Source: Deltaproteobacteria bacterium (lineage in GTDB: Bacteria > Desulfobacterota > G020345765). From it: a stretch of 9,914 nucleotides of DNA. The stretch lies in contig JAUWWP010000064.1 in NCBI GenBank assembly GCA_030616835.1, forward strand, positions 1-9,914, read 5' to 3'. Positions 1-5,995 of this stretch are shown here, one piece after another (position 1 is the first letter of the stretch; each line of letters begins with the position of its first letter). Below the pieces are notes generated by a model. The model saw only the letters and a list, made by a program, of their open reading frames with translations. It ran no database searches and was not told where the DNA came from. Both the position numbers and the translations under genes were made by a program.

Positions 1-135
1 CAGAAGTTGGGTTGAGAGGAGATCTTTTCCAGGGAGCGGATACGTTGCCTTTTTCCATCTAAGTCAAAGATGACCTCGGAGGGCTTCCAGGTTCTTTTTG
101 AGCGGATTTAATTTATCTCTTGATTCTTTAAACAT
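1..135 (-). CDS. prfB: Peptide chain release factor 2, 5' end with programmed +1 frameshift (partial)
   Basis: RF2 recognises UGA and UAA stop codons and triggers peptide release on the ribosome. Only the first ~45 codons are present; the gene runs off the left edge. The ATG is at 135-133 with GAGG six bases upstream. The reading frame runs 23 codons (MFKESRDKLNPLKKNLEALR, then GHL) and meets an in-frame TGA at 66-64. Shifting +1 at CTT-TGA-C continues as DLDGKRQRIRSLEKISSQPN and F, which matches the conserved RF2 N-terminus (family pattern FDLDxKRxRIxELExxxxxPxFW). The CTT TGA C slip site is preceded by GAGGT, three bases upstream of the CTT, in the position of the internal Shine-Dalgarno of E. 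coli prfB. RF2 therefore autoregulates its own frameshifting. The gene follows lnt with a 287-base gap holding a repeat element. Identity is secure despite the truncation. Confidence 0.93.
63..77 (-). promoter_or_regulatory. prfB programmed +1 frameshift signal
   Basis: In minus-strand order the site reads GAGGT, CAT, CTT, TGA, C. This is the internal Shine-Dalgarno-like sequence, a three-base spacer, the slippery Leu codon, and the UGA stop in its weak UGAC context. When RF2 is scarce, the peptidyl-tRNA slips from CUU to UUU and translation resumes at GAC in the +1 frame. Both frames were read directly, and the RF2 protein is continuous only across the shift. Confidence 0.92.
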
Positions 136-151
136 TCTTTGCCTCTTTTTA

Positions 152-180
152 TTTATACCACTTTTCGCAGTTTTTTAAAA
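152..180 (-). promoter_or_regulatory. Possible promoter for prfB
   Basis: On the minus strand TGGTATAAA (160-152) resembles an extended -10 element, with a poor -35-like TTTTAA 17 bases upstream (180-175). It would start transcription only about 10 bases before the ATG, just upstream of the GAGG ribosome-binding site. The region is AT-rich, so this could arise by chance. Confidence 0.25.
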
Positions 181-190
181 CCCTTTTTTG

Positions 191-383
191 GCTCTTCATG
201 GAATATAGTGGGTAAACAATTAAATCCAAATGACAAAATTCAAATGTCAAATGAATGCCAAATGACTAAATGTCAAATTTAACAGGTGCACCGGTGCACC
301 TGTATTTGTCATTTGAACTTTGAGCTTCATTTGAACTTTGGGCTTTGACATTTGACATTATACTGCTGTATTCCGAGAAGAGC
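191..383. mobile_element. MITE-like fold-back element with terminal inverted repeats
   Basis: The ends are an imperfect 18-base inverted repeat: GCTCTTCATGGAATATAG on plus (191-208) and GCTCTTCTCGGAATACAG on minus (383-366), 15 of 18 identical. Inside, 222-281 is a tract of CAAATG(A/T)CAAA-type words, and 304-360 is a tract of the complementary words, so the element can fold on itself. A perfect palindrome lies near the centre (282-303). There is no coding potential for a transposase. It fills most of the 287-base gap between lnt and prfB. The symmetric layout suggests a non-autonomous mobile or structural repeat; mobility itself is inferred. Confidence 0.6.
282..303. repeat. 22-base perfect palindrome (two tandem GGTGCACC octamers)
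   Basis: The sequence is ACA, GGTGCACC, GGTGCACC, TGT and equals its own reverse complement over all 22 bases. Each octamer is itself a palindrome, so the site combines direct and inverted symmetry. It occupies the centre of the fold-back element between lnt and prfB and is far more GC-rich than its flanks. No T-run follows on either strand, so it does not look like an intrinsic terminator. Confidence 0.8.
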
Positions 384-384
384 T

Positions 385-414
385 ACCGATATCTTACAGA
401 TTTTTGCCAACCAC
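385..414 (-). repeat. 30-base repeat, copy A (downstream of lnt)
   Basis: On minus it begins GTGGTTGG and ends ATATCGGT. It aligns without gaps to 9360-9331, with 25 of 30 bases identical. It starts 8 bases past the lnt stop codon and abuts the terminal repeat of the fold-back element. Frame TTG-GCA-AAA stays open for 27 codons (410-327), with a conceptual peptide starting WLAKICKISV when the preceding Trp codon is included. This may be coincidental. Confidence 0.5.
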
Positions 415-422
415 AAAAAGAA

Positions 423-1982
423 TCACAACTTCCTTTTCTGGAAGAAGGCTATCCCGATAAATGTAGCAGAGACTAACCCACACAGCCAGGCAAATAGGTC
501 TCCGAACTGGGTATAAAAGGTTCGCTTCACTTTGAGCTTAACCTCACCTCCCAGCCAGCCCCGGGTGAAGATACTGGTTGCGCGCGAGATCTTTCCGGTA
601 GGCTCAATGAAGGCAGTTATTCCCGTATTGGCAGCCCGGGCAATCCCGGTTCGATTCTCTACTGCCCTAAAGGTGACCATGGAAAGATGTTGATAAGGGG
701 CGCTGGTCCGGCCGAACCAGGCATCATTAGTGATGGTAACCAGAAAATCCGCACCTTTTTTGACGAACTTCCTTACCAGGGCGGGAAAGATAATCTCATA
801 GCAGATGAGTACCCCGAATTTTGCCTGGGGCAGGGCCAGGATGGTTTCTTCCTTGCCCGAAGAGAAGTTACCAATACCCTCCACCCACCTGTTAATAAAA
901 GGAAGAAACCTTTTCAGGGGGACATATTCACCAAAGGGAACCAGATGGATCTTATCGTATCGGCCCCGAAGCTCTCCCTGGGGTGAGATCAGAAATGCAC
1001 TGTTAAAATATCTTGGTTTTCTACCCTGATACTGATAACCAGGGCTGCCAAACAGAAGATAGGCCTCGATCTGCTTGGCGGTGTTAAGAATCCGGGGTCG
1101 ATATCTCTGGTTCGTCTGAAAATAGAAGGGGGCAGCAGTCTCCGGCCAGATGATCAAATCCACTCCCGCTCTGGCTGCCTCCCTGGTCAGGCTCTGATAG
1201 ATATTGATGGTTTCCTCCCGAAATTGTTCATCCCACTTATGATCCTGTTCGATATTTCCCTGAATGAGCCCTACCCGGAGATGAGGGGAGAGGAGAAGAG
1301 GGGCATCTAATTCTTGCAAACGCCAGGAACCAAAGCTAAATGTAAGGAGCAGGCAACTACCGGCCACGGCTACCTCAATCAGGTAGACCCTTCTCGGGAG
1401 GCTCAGCCACCCATTAATGAATTGGTAGAGGGCAGCATTAACCAGGATAATCACAAAGGATGGGCCGTAGACCCCGGTAAACTCGGCAATCTGGATTAGG
1501 GGGAGATTCAGGTACTGGGAATAACCCAGAGAGGCCCAGGGAAAGCCGGTCAGAAAGAAGGAGCGAATACATTCCAGGGCTACCCAGAGAAAAGGGGCGG
1601 TGATGATAAAAGGGAGTTTTAATCTAAGGTAAAGCCAACTGGTAAGGAAGGTGAATGCTCCCGAGAATAGAGCCAGGAACGCTACCAGAGCGGAGAGCGT
1701 AATGACCGCCACTGGCCAGATCAAGAAACCAATCACCCCCGGAAGCTTTCCGTAATGAGTTACGGCAAAGATAATCCAGTAAAGGATGCCGCTGAAGGCG
1801 ACTACCCCGGAAAGGTATCCAAGCCAGAAGGCCCGGATGGGGCGGGAGTCCTTGATTGAGAAAAAAAGAGGGATGAAGGCGATCCAGGCTAAAAACTCAA
1901 GATCCAGGGAAGGGAATATTGAGATCAAGAGCAGGGCCGAAAGAACCGATAGGCCTATTTGCTGGTTTTCTTTTAAATTCAA
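423..1982 (-). CDS. lnt: Apolipoprotein N-acyltransferase
   Basis: Lnt transfers an acyl chain from phospholipid to the N-terminal diacylglyceryl-cysteine of apolipoproteins at the inner membrane, the last step of lipoprotein maturation. The 519-residue protein has the family's usual length and layout: hydrophobic membrane segments over roughly residues 8-220, a periplasmic nitrilase-like domain (about 235-480), and a C-terminal membrane helix (about 493-514). The catalytic triad is visible as Glu281 in WPETA, Lys344 in YDKIHLVPFGEYVP and Cys394 in ICYEIIFP, close to E. coli Glu267/Lys335/Cys387. The start is odd. The frame has a stop at 1988-1986, so TTG at 1982-1980 is the only usable initiator near the N-terminus. 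It has no visible Shine-Dalgarno and lies within a CAAATGTCAAA repeat tract. Function is secure; the start is less so. prfB follows, a recurrent order. Confidence 0.95.
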   Translation of the reverse strand: MNLKENQQIGLSVLSALLLISIFPSLDLEFLAWIAFIPLFFSIKDSRPIRAFWLGYLSGVVAFSGILYWIIFAVTHYGKLPGVIGFLIWPVAVITLSALVAFLALFSGAFTFLTSWLYLRLKLPFIITAPFLWVALECIRSFFLTGFPWASLGYSQYLNLPLIQIAEFTGVYGPSFVIILVNAALYQFINGWLSLPRRVYLIEVAVAGSCLLLTFSFGSWRLQELDAPLLLSPHLRVGLIQGNIEQDHKWDEQFREETINIYQSLTREAARAGVDLIIWPETAAPFYFQTNQRYRPRILNTAKQIEAYLLFGSPGYQYQGRKPRYFNSAFLISPQGELRGRYDKIHLVPFGEYVPLKRFLPFINRWVEGIGNFSSGKEETILALPQAKFGVLICYEIIFPALVRKFVKKGADFLVTITNDAWFGRTSAPYQHLSMVTFRAVENRTGIARAANTGITAFIEPTGKISRATSIFTRGWLGGEVKLKVKRTFYTQFGDLFAWLCGLVSATFIGIAFFQKRKL

Positions 1983-2132
1983 ATGTCAAATCAATAGGAA
2001 AAATCCAAATGCCAAAGCAGATAAATCCAAATGTCAAAGCTCAAAGTTCAAATTACAAAACAAAAGAAGAAAAATCTTTTGATATTTAGTCATTTGACAT
2101 CATTCCGTAAAGAGCTTTTCGACTACATTCCG
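1978..2132. repeat. Second, partial copy of the fold-back CAAATGTCAAA repeat, upstream of lnt
   Basis: This 150-base gap between the HEPN gene and lnt holds no gene. It contains CAAATGTCAAA, CAAATGCCAAAG and CAAATGTCAAAGC words. The stretch 2028-2053 matches minus 354-329 of the first element at 25 of 26 bases. On minus, GCTCTTTACGGAAT (2115-2102) matches the terminal repeat of the first element (GCTCTTCTCGGAAT), and a second CGGAATGTAGTC lies just outside it (2132-2121). No matching terminal repeat is visible at the lnt end, so this copy appears truncated or rearranged there. Confidence 0.6.
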
Positions 2133-2522
2133 CTATTTATTTTCCGAAAGATATTTTTGCACCTCTATTAGAAACTCCTGAGCACCGGCAATGAGAGTTT
2201 CTGCATCCTCATTTGTTATTAAAGAGAAGTCCTTATAATCTCCTTCCAGCCGCATAGCAAAAGCCTTATGGTAGAGTTTGGAAGATTCTACCGAGAGTAA
2301 CCCGGTTTTAACAAATTCTTTGTTAAAGAGGGAAATTGCCCCGGAATGCTTAGATGTACCAAGTTTTTTAGTAGCGAGAACAGCTAAGGTAGCATAAAAC
2401 ATTACATAGTAAGCTCTATTCACTGCGCTCCGATAAGAACCTGCTTCATATAGCTTTCTTGCATCTTCTAAAGTTTCTTGCGCTCTTTCGATTCTGTAGC
2501 CAATGAGGTCATCCCAGATCAT
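2133..2522 (-). CDS. HEPN domain protein, probable toxin of a MNT/HEPN pair
   Basis: This is a 129-residue all-helical protein of the HEPN family (COG1895-like). Recognisable elements are YRSAVNRAYYVMFYAT (about 30-45), the KHSG turn (58-61) and RLEGDYKDF (91-99), followed by a final helix, EDAETLIAGAQEFL. HEPN proteins paired with MNT nucleotidyltransferases often act as RNases that are neutralised by AMPylation or by binding. The canonical R-x4-6-H catalytic motif is not evident here: the corresponding region has R91 followed by Asp95-Tyr96, so toxicity is uncertain. The ATG at 2522-2520 has AAGGA seven bases upstream, inside the preceding gene. It overlaps that gene by 14 bases, so the two are translationally coupled. 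A role outside toxin-antitoxin activity remains possible. Confidence 0.85.
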   Translation of the reverse strand: MIWDDLIGYRIERAQETLEDARKLYEAGSYRSAVNRAYYVMFYATLAVLATKKLGTSKHSGAISLFNKEFVKTGLLSVESSKLYHKAFAMRLEGDYKDFSLITNEDAETLIAGAQEFLIEVQKYLSENK

Positions 2523-2883
2523 ACAGGTATCCTTCAGCCTCTACTGTAGAGAGAAAGGGAAATTCTCTTTGGGATTCATATTCGATCTCATCAAAAATGA
2601 TTGTTGATAGCACCACCCCTTCCTCAAGGCTTATCTCCGCTGAATGCTCAAAAATTTTATTTTTCTCCTCCCGGGTCAACCTCTTGATAACCAAAAGCAC
2701 ATCAAGATCCGACTCCGGGTCCCCTTCCCCCCTGGCTCTTGAGCCGAAGAGAATAAAGGACTTTTGTCTCTTCCCGAATGTCCTAAGGAGACTCTCCCGA
2801 AATCTATCCAGCGCTCTTTTTTCGGCATCCGAGACTAAGGGTTCTTTTCTTACCTTGGTATTCCCTCTGAACCTTTCAGACAT
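2509..2883 (-). CDS. MNT-type minimal nucleotidyltransferase, probable antitoxin
   Basis: This is a 124-residue protein of the DNA polymerase beta-like nucleotidyltransferase superfamily (COG1708-like). The signature is ILFGSRARGEGDPESDLDVL (44-63), giving Gly47-Ser48 and the metal-binding Asp59 and Asp61. A third catalytic carboxylate is not obvious in the following strand (around GVVLSTIIFDE). In MNT/HEPN modules such an enzyme transfers AMP to the HEPN partner, as described for HepT/MntA. The start ATG at 2883-2881 has AAGGA at five-base spacing. The gene begins 65 bases after ybeY and runs into the HEPN gene with a 14-base overlap. The pair interrupts what is otherwise housekeeping gene order, consistent with acquisition by transfer. 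Domain identity is strong; antitoxin function is inferred from the pairing. Confidence 0.85.
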   Translation of the reverse strand: MSERFRGNTKVRKEPLVSDAEKRALDRFRESLLRTFGKRQKSFILFGSRARGEGDPESDLDVLLVIKRLTREEKNKIFEHSAEISLEEGVVLSTIIFDEIEYESQREFPFLSTVEAEGYLYDLG

Positions 2884-2948
2884 AAATATCCTTTTTAAAA
2901 AGGGCTATGGTCAAATATCACTACCTAAAATCTATTTAAGGAGTCTCG

Positions 2949-3407
2949 TCACGAAGGGCTATTACCTGCCATTCCCTGAATTAAAGCGAACAGCTCCTTT
3001 TGTTTCCTTCTCATTCGGTGAGACTCGCCTTCCGAGCGCTGATGATCATACCCCAAAAGATGAAGGATGCCGTGGATCAGAAGATAGTCTAACCGGTCCT
3101 CAAAGGGCACCCCGGCTTCTCTGGCCTCCGCCTCCGCCCGCTCCAGGGAGATGACTACATCCCCTAAGAGCTGGGGGTTAATGGTAGTGAAATGCCCCTC
3201 CTGCATGGGAAAGGAGATAACATTGGTAGGCCCCTCTCGCTGGAGAAACTCCTTATTCAGCCGGGCTATCCCTTTATCATCGAGGAACACCAGACTTAAC
3301 TCCTTATCAGGACATCCCAAGCCTTTTAAGATCCTCTCCGCGTTCCTTTTTATTCTCCCCCGATCGATCTTTATCTTTTTTTGCCGATTGTCGAGCAATA
3401 TCTGCAT
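2949..3407 (-). CDS. ybeY: Endoribonuclease YbeY (rRNA maturation factor)
   Basis: YbeY is a zinc-dependent single-strand RNase needed for 16S rRNA 3' maturation and ribosome quality control. The 152-residue protein is of normal length. It carries the metal site HGILHLLGYDH (112-122, with His112, His116 and His122) and the conserved REGPTNVISFPM segment (57-68, with Arg57 at the conserved arginine position). The N-terminus MQILLDNRQKKIKID looks family-typical, which supports the ATG at 3407-3405. The preceding AAAGG is only two bases from the ATG, a poor spacing, and AAGGA lies 20 bases upstream of it. The first 101 bases overlap the end of the HD-domain gene in a different frame. It is probably co-transcribed with phoH and the HD gene. 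Confidence 0.95.
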   Translation of the reverse strand: MQILLDNRQKKIKIDRGRIKRNAERILKGLGCPDKELSLVFLDDKGIARLNKEFLQREGPTNVISFPMQEGHFTTINPQLLGDVVISLERAEAEAREAGVPFEDRLDYLLIHGILHLLGYDHQRSEGESHRMRRKQKELFALIQGMAGNSPS

Positions 3408-4926
3408 CGCCTTTGCGTTTAGAATGGACTTCCTTAGTCACTGGCTCCGAGTAATCGATCCGATGGTGAAAGGTCCCTCCCAGGACTAAATTAAAGTTCT
3501 TGGCAATCTGGTGGAGATCCTTCAAGGTTAGCATACATTCATCCAGTTGTTGGTCGGTAAATATATTGTTGATTATCTTTTGAACCATTCCCCGAATCCT
3601 TGCCGGAGTTGGATCGGTAAGGGTCATGGAGGCTGCCTCGACAGCATCAGCGAGCATTACTATCCCGGCCTCCCGGGTCTGGGGCTTGGGGCCAGGGTAG
3701 CGAAAGTCCTCTTCATTGATGGTTTGCAACTCGGGATTTGTCTTCCCTTTTGCTTTATCATAGAAATATTTGATCAGAGAGGTTCCGTGATGCTGGGGAA
3801 TGAAGTCAGTGATTACCGTAGGGAGCTTATATTTTTTAGCCATCTCCATTCCCTCTTTAACATGAGAGATCAGGATAAGTGAGCTCATACTCGGTGAGAG
3901 TTTATCGTGTTTATTTTCACCTTCTGGCTGGTTTTCGATAAAGTATTGGGGCTTCTTGCTTTTACCAATGTCGTGATAATAGGAGCTTACTCGGGCCAAA
4001 ATAGGATTGGCGCCGATAGCCTCAGCAGCAGTTTCAGCCAGGTTTCCTACCACAATGCTGTGATGGTAACTTCCCGGGGCCCGGAGGACCAGCTCCCTTA
4101 AGGCAGGATGATCAAGATTAGTCAGTTCCAGTAACTTGATATTGGAGGTATATCCGAAGATAGCCTCGAACAAAGGGGCGATCCCGGTTACGACTATTGC
4201 AGCAATGATCCCACCGAGAAAGCCAAAGATTCCTCCAAACAAGGTCTCCAGCCTAAAGATGCTGGCATTCATCGCAGTCAAGCCAAGGACAAATAAGATA
4301 TTGACCAGCCCTACCTTGATCCCAGCTTTAATCAAGGTGGTTTGCTGGGTGCAGTATCTTAACCCATGAGCTCCAACCAGGCTTCCGATCAGAAAGTAGA
4401 TGGTAAAGGGAAGACTGCCTTCTAAGAGAAGCCCGGCAAAAAGTGCCAGGATTACGGAGAAGACGATAACAATTTCCGAATTTAAAATGAACTGGACCAA
4501 CATTGCCCCGGTGGCCACGGGTACGGCGTATTTGACTACGGTGGGAGTAAGGTAACGAAACCGATCTTCAAAGCTGCCGGAGATAAAGACTGAGAATTTG
4601 ATTAGCATAACAGTGCCGATCAGCACTGAAGAAATAAAAAGAAGATCCTTAATAGAAGGATTGAATCTCCTGATATTTTTAGCGGAGAAGCTGTAGGTAG
4701 AGTAAAGGAGTAAAACTATTAGAAAGGAAAGCCCGAGCACAGTGGAGAGTAGGCTATGGGCCTTCTCTCCCAGTTGGTAAGTGCGAGCTATTAGTTGTAG
4801 GGCTGGGGCCAGAAGAAAGGCAAGGGCGGCGCTGGTGATGATACATAAAAGTACCTTCTGGATCCGTGGATCTTTAAAGCTTTTTTTAATCGAAGAAAAA
4901 TGAGTGTTTGAGGTCCTTTTTAACAT
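3307..4926 (-). CDS. Membrane HDIG-domain phosphodiesterase, PgpH/YqfF type, lacking the extracellular domain
   Basis: PgpH-type proteins hydrolyse cyclic-di-AMP at the cytoplasmic membrane. The 539-residue protein has a first hydrophobic helix (about 24-46) followed after only a short loop by a multi-helix membrane region (about 57-255), including VPVATGAML (135-143). The cytoplasmic HD domain follows: YHHS (287-290), HDIGKSKKP (318-326), ISHVKEG (353-359), PQHHG (377-381) and MLADAVEAA (424-432). Family members usually exceed 700 residues because an extracellular 7TMR-HDED domain sits after helix 1; that domain is absent here. A charged, probably disordered tail (about 493-539) extends past the usual end at FHHRIDY. 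The ATG overlaps the phoH stop (7 bases, ATGTTAA), and the tail overlaps ybeY by 101 bases. The metal ligands are intact. Substrate is assigned by family, not shown. Confidence 0.9.
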   Translation of the reverse strand: MLKRTSNTHFSSIKKSFKDPRIQKVLLCIITSAALAFLLAPALQLIARTYQLGEKAHSLLSTVLGLSFLIVLLLYSTYSFSAKNIRRFNPSIKDLLFISSVLIGTVMLIKFSVFISGSFEDRFRYLTPTVVKYAVPVATGAMLVQFILNSEIVIVFSVILALFAGLLLEGSLPFTIYFLIGSLVGAHGLRYCTQQTTLIKAGIKVGLVNILFVLGLTAMNASIFRLETLFGGIFGFLGGIIAAIVVTGIAPLFEAIFGYTSNIKLLELTNLDHPALRELVLRAPGSYHHSIVVGNLAETAAEAIGANPILARVSSYYHDIGKSKKPQYFIENQPEGENKHDKLSPSMSSLILISHVKEGMEMAKKYKLPTVITDFIPQHHGTSLIKYFYDKAKGKTNPELQTINEEDFRYPGPKPQTREAGIVMLADAVEAASMTLTDPTPARIRGMVQKIINNIFTDQQLDECMLTLKDLHQIAKNFNLVLGGTFHHRIDYSEPVTKEVHSKRKGDADIARQSAKKDKDRSGENKKERGEDLKRLGMS

Positions 4927-5930
4927 TTCTTTACCTTTTCGTAAGCCTTGATGATCTCCTGAACCAGAGGGTGACGGACAACATCCTTCTCGGAAAAATA
5001 GATGAATTCGATCCCCTTGGTCCCTTCCAGGATCTCTCTGGCTTCGACGAGCCCCGAGCCTTTTTCCGCCGGTAGATCCACCTGGGTGATGTCCCCGGTA
5101 ATTACTGCTTTTGAATCAAATCCCAGACGGGTAAGGAACATCATCATTTGCTCCGAAGTAGTATTCTGAGCCTCATCCAGAATGACGAAGCAGTTGTTAA
5201 GGGTTCTTCCCCGCATAAATCCTAAGGGAGCTACCTCAATGGCTCCTCTTTCCACTAACTTGGAAACCTGCTCATAATCCACCATATCGTGGAGGGCATC
5301 ATAAAGGGGTCTGAGGTAAGGGTTAACCTTCTCGGAGAGATTACCCGGGAGATAGCCCAGTTTTTCTCCTGCCTCGACCGCAGGACGAGCAAGGACAAGG
5401 CGGTTGACCTCCTTTTTCATGAGCAAATTCATCCCCATTGCCATGGCCAGATAGGTCTTGCCGGTGCCGGCAGGTCCGATTGTGAAAACCACATCAAACT
5501 TTCTGATGGCCTCAACGTATCTCCTCTGCATTAGGCTCCTGGGGACAACTCTCCTCTGCTTGGTAGAGATATAGACTGTATCTAAAAATATCTCCTTCAG
5601 ATTTACCTGAGGGTCATTATTTGAGATACGCAGGGCCTGTTTTATCTCCGGGCTGGATAAGGGATGGCCATTTTGCAGCAGTTCATAAAGTTCGGTGAGA
5701 AGCTTTTCGGCCTGAGACACCTCCGGGCCCGGTCCCTGGATGCTGATACGGTTTCCCCGAATGTGGATATTGATTCCCAGGGCTTTCTCGATGAGCTTCA
5801 GGTTGATATTGTATTCTCCAAAGAGGTTCTTCGCCAGCCCACTGTCCTCGAAGATGAGTTGGGAGAGCCTTTCCCCTTTTCTTGCTTTCCCTTCAGTTTT
5901 CGACAATAAATCTCCTTTTTCAGTGTTCAA
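4920..5930 (-). CDS. phoH: PhoH-like ATPase
   Basis: PhoH-like proteins are cytoplasmic RecA-fold NTPases tied to RNA metabolism, commonly next to ybeY. An N-terminal KH-like region (about 27-85) precedes the ATPase core, which shows Walker A GPAGTGKT (152-159), VLARPAVEAGEKLGYLPG (179-196), Walker B VILDEAQN (249-256), TGDITQVDLP (278-287) and RHPLVQ (319-324). Length matches the family. Coordinates are given for the longest frame, which begins with TTG at 5930-5928. A TTG at 5906-5904 (residue 9) is better placed behind GGAG with five-base spacing and is the more likely start, giving 328 residues. Upstream is a 10-base tandem repeat; downstream the stop overlaps the HD gene start, so the two are translationally coupled. 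Confidence 0.95.
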   Translation of the reverse strand: MNTEKGDLLSKTEGKARKGERLSQLIFEDSGLAKNLFGEYNINLKLIEKALGINIHIRGNRISIQGPGPEVSQAEKLLTELYELLQNGHPLSSPEIKQALRISNNDPQVNLKEIFLDTVYISTKQRRVVPRSLMQRRYVEAIRKFDVVFTIGPAGTGKTYLAMAMGMNLLMKKEVNRLVLARPAVEAGEKLGYLPGNLSEKVNPYLRPLYDALHDMVDYEQVSKLVERGAIEVAPLGFMRGRTLNNCFVILDEAQNTTSEQMMMFLTRLGFDSKAVITGDITQVDLPAEKGSGLVEAREILEGTKGIEFIYFSEKDVVRHPLVQEIIKAYEKVKKC

Positions 5931-5977
5931 GTTCCTGCTACTCCCTGCTATTCCCCGCTATTCCTTGCTATTCCCTG
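5931..5977. repeat. 10-base tandem repeat in the phoH leader
   Basis: Four complete units and a partial one lie head to tail: GTTCCTGCTA, CTCCCTGCTA, TTCCCCGCTA, TTCCTTGCTA, TTCCCTG. On the transcribed strand this reads as repeated GGGAATAGCA-like units. They occupy the intergenic space between the DUF4388 gene stop and phoH. The unit length is not a multiple of three, so successive units shift frame, arguing against coding. Each unit carries a GGGA/AGGA core resembling a ribosome-binding site. Confidence 0.8.
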
Positions 5978-5995
5978 AAATAATTGTAAATCATG

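Noticed and set aside
282..303. The 22-base palindrome as a transcription terminator between lnt and prfB
   Set aside because: No run of T follows the hairpin on either strand.
222..360. Possible CRISPR-like array from recurring CAAATGTCAAA words
   Set aside because: The words have irregular spacing, there are no uniform repeat and spacer lengths, and the two halves are mutually complementary. A fold-back element explains it better.
2890..2903. 14-base palindrome CCTTTTTAAAAAGG before the MNT gene as an autoregulatory operator
   Set aside because: It overlaps the ribosome-binding site, which makes a role conceivable, but a homopolymer-based palindrome in AT-rich sequence arises easily by chance and no second site is present.
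2597..3154. Plus-strand open frame of 185 codons across the MNT gene and the end of ybeY
   Set aside because: It lies opposite two well-supported genes, and its translation has no recognisable motif and a low-complexity proline-rich end. It is an antisense shadow.
3387..3422. An alternative upstream start for ybeY at an ATT codon spaced behind AAGGA
   Set aside because: ATT initiation is rare, and the ATG at 3407 already gives a family-typical N-terminus.
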